A stretch of DNA of 64,000 bases, from assembly GCA_033398695.1 (NCBI GenBank), contig CM065815.1:139731001-139795000 (forward strand), written 5' to 3'. This DNA comes from Orobanche coerulescens. Its lineage: Eukaryota; Streptophyta; Magnoliopsida; Lamiales; Orobanchaceae. This document shows positions 35,752-48,698 of this stretch, piece after piece. Under the pieces are notes generated by a model. That model was not told the DNA's origin. It ran no database searches and saw only the letters and a list, made by a program, of their open reading frames with translations. How positions within the stretch are numbered: position 1 is the stretch's first letter; each line of letters opens with the position of its first letter. A program made the position numbers and the translations under genes.

Positions 35752-37139
35752 TGTAATATCCGTACCTTTCTATTTTTAGCAGTTTCTATTTTTGGTGTAT
35801 GTCTATTTTTATCGACTTGCTTGTAACTGTTTCGCCGTTTTGGATCTATTTTGTTCTTGGTGTTTTTCCAATTGGACAAGTTTCAGAGGTGTTTTTACGT
35901 AATTTCGCTTTATATTATGTTTTGTCGCATGTATGTTCGATTCTCGTAAAACTCGTTCGATTTCGTTGTTTCTTCATTTTCATGAGTCCAAATCCAAGGT
36001 ATTTTGGCTTAGAACCCTAACTGTATTCATTTTGGGGGTTTTTCGGGTCTTGTCTTCCTAAACTCGGATTGTTCATTTATGTTGTGATATTTCTTATCAA
36101 TTATTGTTATTGGGTGATTCCCTATCCGTTTTCGTCGTGTTTAATTCGTGGATTGTTGATTCGGGGAGGTTTTGTGAAAACCCTCGCCCGTATTGTACGT
36201 ACACATATTGTTAATGTTGTAATCGGGGTTGTGGGCATATTCCGTTCGATTATTGTTATCGTTTAGGACTGAGTTGTGTTAACCTTGCATTTAGGGGCGG
36301 TCGTGGTCACTCCGTGGCATTCCTAGCCGTCGTCTACTTTCCGTCTCGTCAAAGATGTCTTAAAGGCAAGTAGTTTACATTTGGTTGTGTATTCTAGTAT
36401 TTGAATTATGGCTTCTCGTGTATGTTGTGGATGTGAATGCGTATGTTCACCTAGGAATGGTCCGATGGGGCCTCTGGGATACGTAGTGCCGTGTGTATGC
36501 GTATCATGAACTGGGGTTAACCACCCAGGGATGGTTCGACGGGGCCTCTGCGGGGTGCGGTGGTCGTGAGTCTCGTACCAATGGTTAACCTTTGAAATGT
36601 TTTGTTGGAGAACTGTGTTTTGTGCTTGTGCACCGTAATATTCTGGAATATAAAATATTTTCTAAAACGAATTTGGCGCATATTTCATCTGATTGGAACG
36701 GTAGTTCCAATGGACTGTACTTGCACTGACTGTTGTCGCTAACCCCTTAAATTGGGGAAATACATTTGTATTTCAGGTACAGGTCCTGGACGCGAACGAG
36801 CATGCGGACAGTACGAGGATGATAGGCAAGAGTGATTTTGTTCACTGGTCATTTGTTTGGCGTGTTGTCTTTTTATTTTTACATTTATGTCATTTATTTC
36901 AGTACTCGAGTACTTCTTCCTTTGAACTTGTATTTGCTTGTGAACTCGGTTTGGGAAGGATTTTGTTTGTTACTGTCGGGTTCGGTCCAATTGTCTTGAA
37001 TGTCTTAATTTATAGAACTTTGTATGTTGATGAAGTTTTTCATGGGTCATGGTGTTGAGTTTGTACGTTAGCCTGGTGGATTCCAAAGGGTTGGGTCCAT
37101 GGCGCTGTAATATGCCCTGAACGTCTTGGGGGTGTTACC
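35752..37139 (+). repeat. 5' LTR of element D, with a 770-bp internal deletion
   Basis: It starts TGTAATATCCG and ends GGGGGTGTTACC (final A changed). Compared with the 3' LTR it lacks about 42154-42922, joining CATGAGTCC to AATCCAAGG near 35985-35995. The lost part holds the palindrome cluster and TATA box. Confidence 0.92.
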
Positions 37140-37144
37140 GAATA

Positions 37145-37156
37145 AGGTATCGGAGC
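37145..37156 (+). promoter_or_regulatory. Element D primer-binding site (initiator Met tRNA)
   Basis: AGGTATCGGAGC lies five bases after the LTR and matches TGGTATCAGAGC at 10 of 12 positions. Confidence 0.7.
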
Positions 37157-37362
37157 CTAAGGTTTTATGGATACCTAGACTGTCGGTTATTTGGGTCTAG
37201 TCGGGTGTCATTTCTGAACAGTATCACTACTATGCCATCATCTCAGTACGCTGATGCTCGTAAGTTTTTCTAACTTGACTCGTCGCGTTATCCTGTGTTG
37301 TTCATTCTTAGTATTGGGACGTATTTTGTGTTTGTACTATACTCACTAGTTATTTCTTCAGA

Positions 37363-38500
37363 ATGCCTGCTGGTAGAGGACGCGGACGCGGTCGCAGACG
37401 CGGTAGGGGACGTGGCGCAGCCGATGGGGCGGCCATGTCCGATAGCTCTGGGGCTGGTTCGGCAATGCCTTCTTTGTCGAACATTGTCCCATCTAGTGCC
37501 GAAGGTCAGCAGGATCAGTCTAGTAGCGAATCAGATGGCGCTACTAACCCAGGCGGTCCTGTTTAACCAAGCTAATGCTAATCCGGTTCCGCCTACTGGT
37601 TCTGGTACCGATAAGTTGCTTCAAGACGTGATCCGTATGCGTCCACCACAGTTCAATGGTACTTCCGACCCTTCTCGTTGGGAGAGTTGGTTATTCGAGA
37701 TGGAAAGAGTGTTCGAGGCAGCAAACTGCTCCGAGGAGAAGAAAGTACCAATTGCTCAGTACTTCCTCGCCAATGAGGCGGCAACGTGGTGGCAAGCAGT
37801 GAAACTACGTGACCGGGAAGCTTCGTGGGATGAGTTCCGAGAATTGATGGAAGCCGAATATTGTCCGTGGCCGGTGAAAGAGGGAATGATTCGAGCCTTC
37901 TTTGAAGCAAAACCCCAGGATGTTCCCATATCACAGGCGATCAAGGATTACAATCAGCAGCTACATTATGTGAGGAATTAGGTCCGAGATGAGCAAGATA
38001 AGATCCGCCACTTTGACATGCGGATGAAGCCGAGGGTTCACCACTACATGTCAGGTCTTGGGTGTACAACTTTGAAAGACTATCAGAACAGGGCGATGGC
38101 CTATAAGATATATTTTTCTGCGACAGAGGTGGAAGCAGAGGGTAAGAAAAAGAAGACTTCCGGTCAGTTTTCCGGAGGTAAATCTGGCAGGCATCAGAAG
38201 ACTCAGTCTGGTTCGTGAGCTTTCGAGAATCAGTCCCCGTCATTTGGGAGAGGCAATGGTTCCAAGTCTGCTCCGACTGCTCCTGTTCGTGGTCATACCT
38301 GTTTTAACTGTGGTCGTTCGGGACATATGATGAGTGAGTGTGAGAAGCCACCGCTACAATGTCTTTATTGCGGTCGTATAGGGCATCGTGCTAAGTATTG
38401 TGGAGATGCGAGTCGGGCACCAGTTACTCAGGTGTCAGCCCCAGCTACGAGAGAATCGAGCATAAATCAGGCTCTGATAGCTAATCAGCCTCAGCAGAGT
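37363..38500 (+). pseudogene. Element D gag with two CCHC-type knuckles
   Basis: The ATG at 37363 starts MPAGRGRGRGRRRGRG. The frame shifts before 37560; then RPPQFNGTSDPSRWESWLFE, ATWWQAVKLRD and MEAEYCPWPVKEGMI form the retrotransposon gag core. A TAG at 37979 and a TGA at 38216 interrupt. The nucleocapsid has CFNCGRSGHMMSEC (about 38300-38340) and CLYCGRIGHRAKYC, both intact CX2CX4HX4C. The product would package element RNA. Confidence 0.88.
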
Positions 38501-40460
38501 TTCGGCAGAGGTCGAGGACGTGTGCAGTCTTCTAGAGGGGGAGCTTCTAGTGCGAGGCCTGTTCCGCCCCATGTGTGTGAGATTAGACGAGCGAGAGATC
38601 CTGACGCGACAGTGGCTACAGGTACCGTTCACATCCTTGACCATCCTATTTTCATGCTATTCGATTCTGGTGCTACGTATTCTTTTATCTCTTTGGATTG
38701 TGTGTGTCATCTGCATATTAATTGTCTAGTTGCATGTGAATCGTTTGTTGTTAAACTGCCTAGTGGAGATAGTATTGTGGGGAATCGTGAGGTTAGAGAT
38801 TTTTCGGTGAGTATCGTGGGGAGGGATTGGTCTTCTAATCTGGTTGGGGTAGACCTTAAGGATGAGGATTTGATTCTTGGTGAGGATTGGCTGGATCGAC
38901 ATGGGGCGATCATGAACTATAGAGTGAGAACCATTTCGATGTTAGCCGATGACGGTACTGAACACTGCTTTGTGGGACGCAAACGGAGTAATCAAAGATT
39001 CCTGATCAGCGCTATGAAAGCGGTGAAACTTCTTCGAGGAGGTTGCACTGGTTACTGGTGTTATGCTTTGAGATCGGAAGAAGGGGGAGTCGAGCTCTCG
39101 TCTATTCCGGTAGTGAGCGAGTATCTTGACGTCTTTCCAGATGAGTTGTTGGGTTTACCACCAGACCGTAAGGTCGAGTTCACTATTGATTTAGAGCCGG
39201 GTGCGGCCCCGATCTCGAAAACACCGTATCGTATGGCGCCTATCGAGATGCTCGAGTTGAAGAAACAGTTGGGAAAGTTGCTAGACATGGGTTACATTTG
39301 ACCGAGCGCTTCGCCTTGGGGCGTACCAGTCTTGTTTGTGAAGAAGAAGGATGGGTCACTTCGTTTATGCATCGACTACCGAGAGCTGAACAAGGTGACC
39401 ATCAAAAATAAGTATCCGCTTCCGAGGATTGACGCCTTATTTGACTAATTACAGGGAGCGACTTTGTTCTCGAAGATTGATTTGAGATTGGGGTATTACC
39501 AACTCCGAGTGAAGGATTCCGATATTCCGAAGACGACCTTTCGGACGAGATACGACCATTACGAGTTTGTAGTTATACCTTTTGGGCTAACTAACGCCCC
39601 AGCCGTGTTCATACAGCTAATGAACAAGGTCTTTATCGAATATCTCGATAAGTATGTAGTCATCTGTATCGACGATATTCTGATTTACTCGAGGAGCGAG
39701 GAAGAACATGCACGTCATCTGCATATCGTGCTGGAAATCTTGAGACCTCGGAGCCTTTATGCGAAGTTCTCAAAGTGCGATTTTTGGTTGCGGGAGGTTA
39801 TGTTTCTCGGCCACGTGATCTCGGTCAAGGGTGTTCGTGTGGACCCACACAAGATAGAGGAAGTGTTGGATTGGGCGCCGCCCAAGAACGTGAAGGGGGT
39901 CCATAGTTTTTTGAGTTTGGTGGGGGTATTATATAAGGTTTGTCGAGGGGTTCTCTAAACTCACTCGATCGCTCATTCAGTTATTTCAAAAGTCAGAAAG
40001 GTTTGTGTGGTCAGACGAGAGGCATAAGAGTTTTGAAGAGTTGAAGAAGCAGTTGACTACCGCTCCCGTCTTGGCCTTAATGTGTGGTAATGAGGGTTTC
40101 TCAGTTTATAGCAATGCCTCAGGCCAAGAGCTTGGATGTGTGCTCATGTAGCACGGGAAGACGATTGCCTATGCTTCCCATCATTTGAAACCATACAAGT
40201 TGAATTGCCCTACCCACAATCTTGAGTTGGCTGCAGTTATGTTTGCGTTGAAGATCTGGCATCATTACTTGTACGGCTCGTCATGTCAGATTTTCACCGA
40301 TTATAAGAGCCTGAAGTATATTTTCACACAGAAGGAACTGAATATGAGACAGAGGAGGTGGCTGGAGTTAATCAAGGATTACGATCTCGAAATCCTTTAT
40401 CATCCGGGCAAAGGCAAATGTGGTAGCAGATGCCTTGAGTCGGAAATCAATATCGCTTCG
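38500..40460 (+). pseudogene. Element D protease, reverse transcriptase and RNase H
   Basis: Protease: LFDSGATYSFIS near 38660 and [86 protein letters not shown], and catalytic IDDILIYS (about 39665). Stops at 39299 (TGA) and 39446 (TAA) look like CGA-to-TGA and CAA-to-TAA changes. The frame shifts near 39925. RNase H starts VYSNASGQELGCVLM, where the first catalytic Asp is replaced by Asn, and continues with the [22 protein letters not shown] block. Confidence 0.9.
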
Positions 40461-40599
40461 GACACTTGAGTTGCTCACGGATCAGCCAGGGCTCCAGCGA
40501 GAGTTGATGGGGTTGAGTATTGATTGTGTTACTAGGGAATGCCGGGCAGTTATGCGTCCTTGAGATCTCTTCGTCTCTGGTCGACGACATTAATTCGAG

Positions 40600-41882
40600 A
40601 TAGTTAGAAGATCCGATGTTTATTCAACTCCGTGAGAATGTGGTGAAAGGGAAAGCCCCGGGATTCGTGATTCATGAAGATGGTGTGTTGAGATTCCAAG
40701 GTCGGTTGTGTGTTCCGAACGACTAGGAATTGAGGCAGGGCATTATACGGGAGGCTCATGCGTCACCTTACACAATCCATCCGGGCTCGAGTAAAATGTA
40801 TAAGGATTTGAGGAAGAATTTTTGGTGGAATGCCATGAAGAATGATGTAGTGCAGTTTGTGGCTAAATGTTTAACTTGTCAGGAAGTCAAAATCGAGCAT
40901 CAGCGGCCAGCCGAGTTGTTGAAACCACTTCCCATCCCGGAATGGAAGTGGGAGGACGTCTCTATGGATTTTGTCACGAATTTTCCGAGGACAAAGACGG
41001 GAATGAACATGGTGTGGGTGATCGTGGATCGACTAACTAAGTCAGCACATTTTCTAGGCATCAAAGACACAAGGCATTGGGGACACGTTTGCGTTTGAGT
41101 ACATCTTTCCATCCTCAGATCGATGGACAGTCTGAGCGTACCATTCAGACGTTCGAGGATATGTTGCGCGCGTGCACGCTAGACTGGAACATTGATTGGG
41201 AGGAACATATGGCCCTGATCGAGTTCGCTTATAATAACAGCTAGCATGCATCGATCAAGATGGCACCGTATGAGGCACTTTATGGGCGATGATGTCGATC
41301 AACGATATGTTGGAATGAGTTGTCTGATTTAGTTGGCACCGAGCCGGATCTTGTGTTGGAGACTAGGAGGAAAGTCGAGTTGATTCGAGAGAGAATGTTG
41401 GCGGCTCAGAGTCGAAAAAAGTCTTATGCGGATGTTAGACGTCGACCCTTGGAGTTTGAGGTAGGAGATCATGTATTGTTGAGAGTGTCTCCGTCGGAGG
41501 GAGTTTTTCGTTTTGGGAAAAAGGGGAAGTTTAGTCCAAGGTATATTAGACCTTTCGAGATATTGGAGAGAGTTGACGACTTAGCATACCGTTTAGCATT
41601 GCCCCCGTCTTTGAGCCATGTGCATAGTGTTTTTCATGTTTCCTAGTTGAGGAAGTATGTTCCAGACCCAACTCATGTTATCGACTTCGGGGATGTGGAA
41701 ATCGAGAATAATGTTACGTTTGAGAAGAGGCCAGTGAGAATTTTGGAACGTCGGGATAAACAGTTAAGGCACAAAACCATCCTCTTGATTAAGGTGCAAT
41801 GGTCGAGGCATGGAATGTAGGAGGCGACGTGGGAATTAGAGGAGGATATGTGTGCGAGATACCCCGAGCTTTTTGATCCTTA
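40600..41882 (+). pseudogene. Element D integrase with chromodomain, core deleted
   Basis: The zinc-binding HHCC region is present (HASPYTIHPGSSKMY, then CLTCQ). The core begins DVSMDFVTNFPRTKTG and DRLTKSAHFLGIKDT, then jumps at about 41070 to LGTRLRLSTSFHPQ and DGQSERTIQT. The second catalytic Asp (SDRD region) and neighbours, roughly 70 residues by family comparison, are missing. The C-terminal part has the YPDPTH-like linker and a chromodomain ending with KVQWSRHG, a TAG, then EATWELEEDM and ARYPELF. Chromodomains guide insertion to certain chromatin. Confidence 0.88.
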
Positions 41883-41906
41883 AGTTTCGGGACGAAACTT
41901 CTTTTT

Positions 41907-41918
41907 AGAGGGGGAGAA
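41907..41918 (+). promoter_or_regulatory. Polypurine tract of element D
   Basis: AGAGGGGGAGAA lies directly before the 3' LTR start TGTAATATTCG at 41919. Confidence 0.9.
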
Positions 41919-44068
41919 TGTAATATTCGTACCTTTCTATTTTTAGCATTTTCTATTTTTAGTGCATGTCTATTTTTATTGACTCGCTTGTAACCATTTC
42001 GACGTTTAGAATCTATTTTGTTCTTGGTGTTTTTCCAATTGGACGAGTTTCAGAGGTGTTTTTACGTAATTTCGCTTTATGTTATGTTTTGTCGCATGTA
42101 TGTTCGATTCTCGTAAAACTCACGATTTCGTTGTTTCTTCATTTCCATGAGTCTGTATGGTTGAGTTATTCATGTTGTGAGTTTCGGTTTGATAATCTGA
42201 CGTCATATCGTGATTTTCTGACGTTTGGGCCGTTTTGTAATTTCCTAAGAGTTTGAGGAAATTTACTTCCGTCGTCGAGTTCTGAATCTTTGGCTAGTCG
42301 GAATGGTGTTTCCTTTTAGCGCATAGCTTCGTCGTCGGTAATACTTCATAAATATGTCCTCGAATCCCACCTTTTGTTGCGTTTCGGGTTCGTGCCTTTT
42401 CGAGCAGCAAACTGCACTCAGCAGTACTGGACTGCTGCACAAATAGCATACGCTATTGATGACGGCTTACGTACGCTATCAGTGTACAGTTAACGTGCGC
42501 TAATTCTTAGTCCTAGCGTGCATTAACGTCTTCAGCGTTTTGGACAGTAGGTTCTGGACTTAGAATCCTGGGTTCTGACTAACAGGTAGCGCGCGCTAAG
42601 CTTTCGTAGCGCACGGTAACGACTACCAGGTAGCGCGTGCTAAGCTATTGTAATGCACGCTAGCGACACCAGGTAGAAGCTACTGGACTACTGGCAACCC
42701 TGTTAGCACGCGCTATCTTCAAGGATTAGCGCATGCTAATTATACTTAATATAAATAGGACCAACAGTACCCTTTTCCGTCATTTTTTCTCCTCTTCTCA
42801 TCCATTGGGCAATTTCCGGCGATTTTGGGACGATTTGTGGAGAGTAATCCATGGAGTTCCGTGATAGACCGATTATTGTGCCCCAAACAAAGTTTATCAT
42901 CATCTTAATCATCTTTCTCCATCCGAATCCAAGGTATTTTGGCTTAGAACCCTAACTTTGTTCATTTTGGGGGGTTTTCGGATTTTGTCTTCCTAAACTC
43001 GGATTGTTCGTTTATGTCGTGATATTTCTTATCAATTGTTGTTATTGGGTGATTCCCAATCCATTTCCATCGTGTTTAATCCGTGGATTGTTGATTCGAG
43101 GAGGTTTTGTGAAAACTCTTGCCCGTATTGAACGTACACGTATTGTTAAGGTTGTAATCGGGGTTGTGGGCGTATTCCGTTCGATTATTGTTATCGTTTA
43201 GGCCTGAGTTGTGTTAGCCTTGTGTTTAGGAGCGGTCGTGGTCACTCCGTGGCATTCCTATCCATTGTTTACTTTCCGTCTCGTTAAAGATGTCTCAAAG
43301 GCAAGTACTTTACATTTGGTTGCGGATTCTAGTATTTGAATTATGGCTTCTCGTGTATGTTGTGGATGTGAATGCGTATGTTCACCCAGACGACGGGGCC
43401 TATGGGGATACGTAGTGCCATGTGTATACGTATCATGAACTGGGGTTAACCACTCAGGGATAGTCTGACGCGGCCTCTGCGGGGTGCGGTGGCCGTGAAT
43501 ATCATACCAACGGTTAACCTTTGAAATGTTTTGCTGGAAAACTGTATTTTATGCTTGTGCACCGTAATATTCCGGAATATAAAAATGTTTTCTAAAACGA
43601 TTTTGGCACATATTTCATCTGATTAGAATGGTAGTTCAAATGGATTGTACTTGCACTAGCTGTTGTCGCTAACCCCTTAAATGGGGGAAATACTTTTGTA
43701 TTTCAGGTACAGGTCCTGGACGTGAACGAGCATGCGGACAGTACGAGGATGATGGGCAAGAGTGATTCTGTTCACTGGTCATTTGTTTGGCGTGTTGTCT
43801 TTTTATTTTATATTTATGTCATGTTTCAGTACTTGAGTACTTCTTCCTTTGAACTTGTATTTACTTGTGAACCCAGTTTGGGAAGGATTTTGTTTGTTAC
43901 TGTCGGGTTCAGTCCAATTGTATTGAATGTCTTAAATTGTGGAATTGTTTGTATGTTGATGAAGTTTGTCATGGGTCATGGTGTTGATTTTGTATGTTAG
44001 CCTGGTGGATTCCAAAGGGTTGGGTCCACGACGTTGTAATATGCCCTGAACGTCTTGGGGGTGTTACA
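41919..44068 (+). repeat. 3' LTR of element D (2,150 bp, full length)
   Basis: It starts TGTAATATTCG and ends GGGGGTGTTACA. It keeps the part lost from the 5' LTR: a palindrome cluster at 42440-42745 followed by the TATA-like AATATAAATAGG near 42749-42760. Confidence 0.93.
42440..42760 (+). promoter_or_regulatory. Palindrome cluster and TATA box in the D 3' LTR
   Basis: Words such as AGCATACGCTAT, TTACGTACGCTA, TAGCGCGCGCTAA, TAGCGCGTGCTAA, TTAGCACGCGCTA and TTAGCGCATGCTAA recur every 20-50 bp, then AATATAAATAGG follows. Placement directly upstream of the TATA box suggests U3 control sites; the binding factor is unknown. Confidence 0.55.
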
Positions 44069-44073
44069 TATTT

Positions 44074-44450
44074 CCCGTAAATTATCTTTGTGTTATTGAG
44101 CAGATTTATATATGCTATAATTCACTTTGATTAGTTTGGCCAACTTAATTGAGGTTTTTATATTTATTGCTAGATCTAGTGTTATAATATGTAATCGTTA
44201 TAATTCTAGATCACAAGTAGCAACAATTGATTTTATTCAGTTGGGTAACACAAAATCAGGATCCCTTGGGTCGAGCTTGTGAACTCAATATCCTGTTTAT
44301 TTCCATCGTTTTGGTTCCTAATACATCTAACGAACAAGATTTGAAGAGATTGTTTTGAATCCTTCGTCTAGATAGGTTTAATTGAAGAGCTTGTTTTGAT
44401 TAAATAAACCTAAGAAACGATTTGAGTTAATAGAGATTGTTTTTGACTTC
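44074..44450 (+). repeat. Element C 5' LTR, second piece
   Basis: It matches 57929-58255 of the C 3' LTR, between the D and B insertions, apart from a few small gaps. Confidence 0.9.
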
Positions 44451-46063
44451 TGATGAACTAATTAAATACTCGCAAGTGTACGAATCGCTTTTGTAGGTAG
44501 CGACAAGTAACTCCGAGGTCGATCTCACAAGGAGTTGGAAACGGTTTGAAGTTCAATTAAGTTTGGTAAATAGTCGAATTGACAAAAGTAAAATAAAGTA
44601 AAATACACCAAAGATTCAATAGGTTAACAATCACAACGCAAAAAATTAAAATAAACAAAATGTTAATAACACCAAATTAAAGGTTGGATAATTGAGAGAT
44701 TATAATTATGAGAATGATATGGGAGTTTAGAATCACCGACACACACATAATCAATTATTAGTTCCGATACACAAAGAATTAAGGTTTGGAATTATCGATT
44801 GCTCACGATTAAAAGAAATCCGTTTGATGGCGGTAATCCTAAAAATCACGATTGTTCTTATCGAAAATAAGAGACACTCCTTTTATGGGGACGAATCTCT
44901 ACTAACAATTGACTAGCTAATACCTTTGATGAGGTAATTCGCTAAAAGATCGCGAAAAAAGGTTAAGAACATTCACAATCACTTCTATCGGGTCGTTTGA
45001 TGGGAAACACCGACAAAAACCCTCGTTTTTATAATAATAACAACTATGAAATAGGTTTGATGATCTAAATCAAAAGTTCCTATGCGAAGAACAAACAAGG
45101 AGGAACAATCCCAAACTTTACCCGGAAAATCAATAGGAACTAACAATCAATAACATGTGTGTGGCTCAATCTAAAAACCCATATGAAATAATTAGCTACT
45201 CATGATTATTTCAACAATAATAATGGAAATTGTAAAACAAAACATGGTAGAAACTTCCCTTGTAAAAGCCGATATTGAATTCCCGATGAAGGTTTGATGA
45301 TCTTCCTTTAAGAACTCACAACAAAATGATACAAGGATTTTTTATTCACTCACAAATGTATTTTTCTTCAAGATAAGCATACAAAGAAGGTGATGAAAAA
45401 TCTCTCTTTTCTCCCTATTTTGGTGTTTCTCTCCCTAATCTTGTGTTTTTCCACACAATATCTCTTAGAAAATCAGAATATCTCTTCTTAAGGTCTCCAA
45501 CACCTTTTTATAAAGCCAAAAGACCAAGAAAATTGCTACAAATCGTATAAAAATGTCAAATAAAAGGTCATGCACCGAAAAGTGACACGGACTGTGTCCA
45601 ACTGCTCTAGAAAACGCAAAAGTTCACTGTCCAATGGACCCGGCCATGTCGAACTGCTCTAGAAATGAAAATCTCAGTGGATGCATGACCCGGCTGTGGT
45701 CTAGAAGCCATATCTCCCATAATACACCTCGAAATTTAGCGGATAATATACCGTTACGAAGCTGATTTCACGAGGAATCCATACATACATAGAAAACATC
45801 CTAGTTAGAAGTAATGCATCTGGAAATTTGAAAATACGACCGAAGTTGCTTCATTCTTTATCGTTTTAGGCCCCGTTCTTTGCTCTTGATCGTCATAAAC
45901 TCCAATATTGGCCATTAAAGCACATATTTCACCAAAATCTTCGTCTAGATACCTACAAAACAAAAACACAACATACCATGCATAAAAAGATCAAAAACAC
46001 TTAAAAATAAATGAAAACGCGACTCGATAGAATGGAATGGGACGATCAAAAATCGACTCATCA
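44451..46063 (-). repeat. 3' LTR of element B (1,613 bp)
   Basis: It starts TGATGAACTAATT and ends CGACTCATCA on the plus strand. On the minus strand a TATA box TTTATAAAAAGG lies near 45522-45511. Confidence 0.93.
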
Positions 46064-46102
46064 AATCCCCCCAAACCTAAACTTTGCTTGCCCTCAAGCA
46101 AA
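46064..46102 (-). promoter_or_regulatory. Polypurine tract and upstream hairpin of element B
   Basis: On the minus strand a perfect 8-bp hairpin TTTGCTTG-AGGG-CAAGCAAA (46102-46083) is followed by a purine/T-rich tract with GGGGGGA directly before the 3' LTR. A second copy of the hairpin and tract is at 48738-48699. Confidence 0.8.
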
Positions 46103-47620
46103 AAGAAATAAAACACACGACAAAGAAATGAGGAGGATTGAATAATCAAGTTAATCATCGGGTATACATACAATCAACCGAGAATGTAAAAGTATCGTAA
46201 CGTCTCGTAATTCGTCATGGAAACCTAAACTCACAAATGAGTAGAAAGCAATGGCACTTGATCGAACATGCAAGAAAACAAGTCTTAGTAGTCCCTCACT
46301 GAATTATATCGATTCACTCATCTCTCAAGTGTTTAGATAGGTCAATACGCTCAACTCGATTCGAATGGAAAGTTCTACTATATGCTTGCACTTATTCTCT
46401 TCATCAAACGCATCAATATTCACAAAACACGAGTCATAGGGTCTTACTTTGGGTTGTAACGTGGCTATGGCTCAGGTTGGGAAAATTTTGGCTAGTGGTT
46501 ACAAGTTCAGTCTAAGTACAGCATATACGATCCTCCCATTTATGAAATAAACACTCAAAGCAAGATCGATCATTCTACTTCAATTCTCCCGTATATATAT
46601 CTCTTCTTTTTTTTAGGCCTTGTTAAGTGCAATTCTTATGATATTGGCATATTCTCACAACCCAACGACTTCTCTTTTATTTTTGTTAGGCTCACTCCTC
46701 TCCTCCCCTATCTTCTCTATCCCATTATTATTATTAGGATCGCCCCATTTTTTTTTGGGGGGGGGGGGGGCTTATTATTTTCAGGGGAACGGGAGAGAAG
46801 ATTTGCCTCTATACACCACAAACTTTGCACACCTTTGTTTGTTCAAATATACCCTGCTCTTACATGGACCAATACTTGGGTAAGTTTCTTTTGGACTTAT
46901 TTTGATTCAGTCCATTCGATTCGGATTAGTCTATTGATTGATTGATTCGATTGATTCACTTCTTCTTATTATTATTAATCTTAATTATTATTGTTGTTAT
47001 TATTACTAATAATATTACTATTATCGTTGTTGTTGTTGATTACTATTATTATTTACTATTATTATTAATATTTACCCTTAATATATATTTGATTGATTCG
47101 ATTCATTTGATTCGAGTCCATTCGATTCGATTCGATTCGATTCGAATCCATTCGATTGATTGATTCGATTCAATTGATTCGATTGATTGATTCGTTTAGT
47201 TCAAAAGAACAGAGCTTTATGGCTTTTTGGATATGGAGATTTAAGATGCGTGTTTTTCGAACAAAATTATGGCTAAAGGCTCAACGGGGCTAGCAATGGA
47301 TATTGATATGAAATGGCGGGTATTTTAAGATAAGTAGGTTCAAGACAAAAATGGGCAGCCCTAATCATTTCTCGTGTATGTAAATATCAACACATCATCC
47401 GACAGAATCATGCAAGTTCTAAAGAATACAATCCATAAGAAGAGAAATCACACATGAAAGAATTTTTACCGCTAAAAGTGAACGGTTCAATTAGGCACAA
47501 GAACTCACGGCTTTTGGACTACCATACTCATTCCTTACACGTGAAATCAAGTAACCAAAACTATACATTCACACGCAAGGTCAAACAATCAATTAGATTT
47601 ATAAAACTCTACGAGCCAAG
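46103..47620. other. Non-coding 3' region of element B with simple repeats
   Basis: No gene is supported. A T10/G13-type homopolymer run lies near 46749-46771, a TTATTATTA-rich stretch at 46965-47090, and GATTC/GATT repeats at 47090-47205. The homopolymer run may carry sequencing errors. Confidence 0.6.
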
Positions 47621-48548
47621 TGTTGTGCGGCGATTTATACGCCTCGATGGCGATCGTCATAATGGTTAGGAGCCAGCTAAAGAAGACAGATGCTGGGCAA
47701 GCACCTAGCGGTCGACGCCCAAGGCGATCGTCTATTGGCATCTGGCGATCGCCTCTAATGTCTGACTGGAGACGATCGTCCCATGCCACGTGTGAATCCG
47801 ACACCCGTCAAAGTCTGAGAAGACCGAATCTCGGGTGAAGACCCACGTGCAGATCTGCAAAAGGCGCCGCGAGAACAGGCCCTACTCCAACCCATTAGCA
47901 GCTGTCAGTGATAAGGACGGCCTCACCAACCGACAGGCCCGCCGAAAGGACCTAAGGTGGGACCGCCCAGGACAGCGAGAAGAGGCACCTGCCGCCTCCT
48001 CATTGGTTTGCGCATCTGGAACAAGAAGCAGCTGCGGACTTTAAGGAAACAGTCCCACGTGATGGGATGATCGCCCGCCTTATTTAAATACAGGAAACGG
48101 CGATCGCCCGCGCCGGACAGGGACATCCCAGCAACCCTTTCTCCTATAAATAGGAGGCCTCCAGCATTGGCAGAGGATGATTGAAAAAACGTTAACACAG
48201 TGACAAATACAACGTGAACACATAACACTAAAAGCAAACAATACGGAGAACTCTCCATCTTTGTAACAATAACTCACATAGCTTTAACTCTGGTTCTTCC
48301 GGCAATCTTCAGCACTCGATAGCTAAGATAACTAGAGTCTTTACACTCATTGTAATTGTACTCTAACATTAATATCTGTACTCACTAGTATTTATATTAA
48401 TAACATCTCGCGAGAGCATTCAAGCCCGGGACTAACAACCCCGGTAAATCTTGTGTTATTTATTTCCCTACGGACGTGTTCTCGCACTTTGTTTGTTACT
48501 CGATCATTCCAGCAATATCATCTCCGGATAATATTTTGGGTAACAACA
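47621..48548 (+). mobile_element. Solo LTR K, diverged H family (928 bp), inside B
   Basis: It starts TGTTGTGCGGCG and ends GGGTAACAACA, flanked by CCAAG (47616-47620 and 48549-48553). The last 250 bp align closely with the H LTR (CATCTCGCGAGAGCATTC, CCCGGGACTAACAACCCCGG), while the first half is diverged but again rich in GGCGATCGCC-type words. TATA box CCTATAAATAGG is at 48143-48154. Confidence 0.9.
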
Positions 48549-48698
48549 CCAAGTACAAACACGATTAATCATCCATATACCCAACAGTTAACAAGGTTAT
48601 TATAATCCAACTACGACATCACGCAAGAACAAAAAAATAAAATAAAGAAAGGAAACAAACATCACGCAAACTAAAAATAAATAAAAATTGAAGAAGTT

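Larger units (their letters stand above)
35752..44068 (+). mobile_element. Element D: Tekay/Del-type chromovirus inside the C LTR
   Basis: It is flanked by TATTT on both sides (35747-35751 and 44069-44073), and the empty site is seen in the C 3' LTR. Order: 5' LTR 35752-37139, PBS, gag, protease, RT, RNase H, integrase with chromodomain, polypurine tract, 3' LTR 41919-44068. The chromodomain at the end of integrase marks a chromovirus. Stops, frameshifts, a deletion in integrase and a 770-bp deletion in the 5' LTR make it inactive. Confidence 0.93.

Noticed and set aside
46749..46771. T10/G13 homopolymer as a functional signal
   Set aside because: Such runs are error-prone in assemblies and sit in a decayed non-coding part of B.
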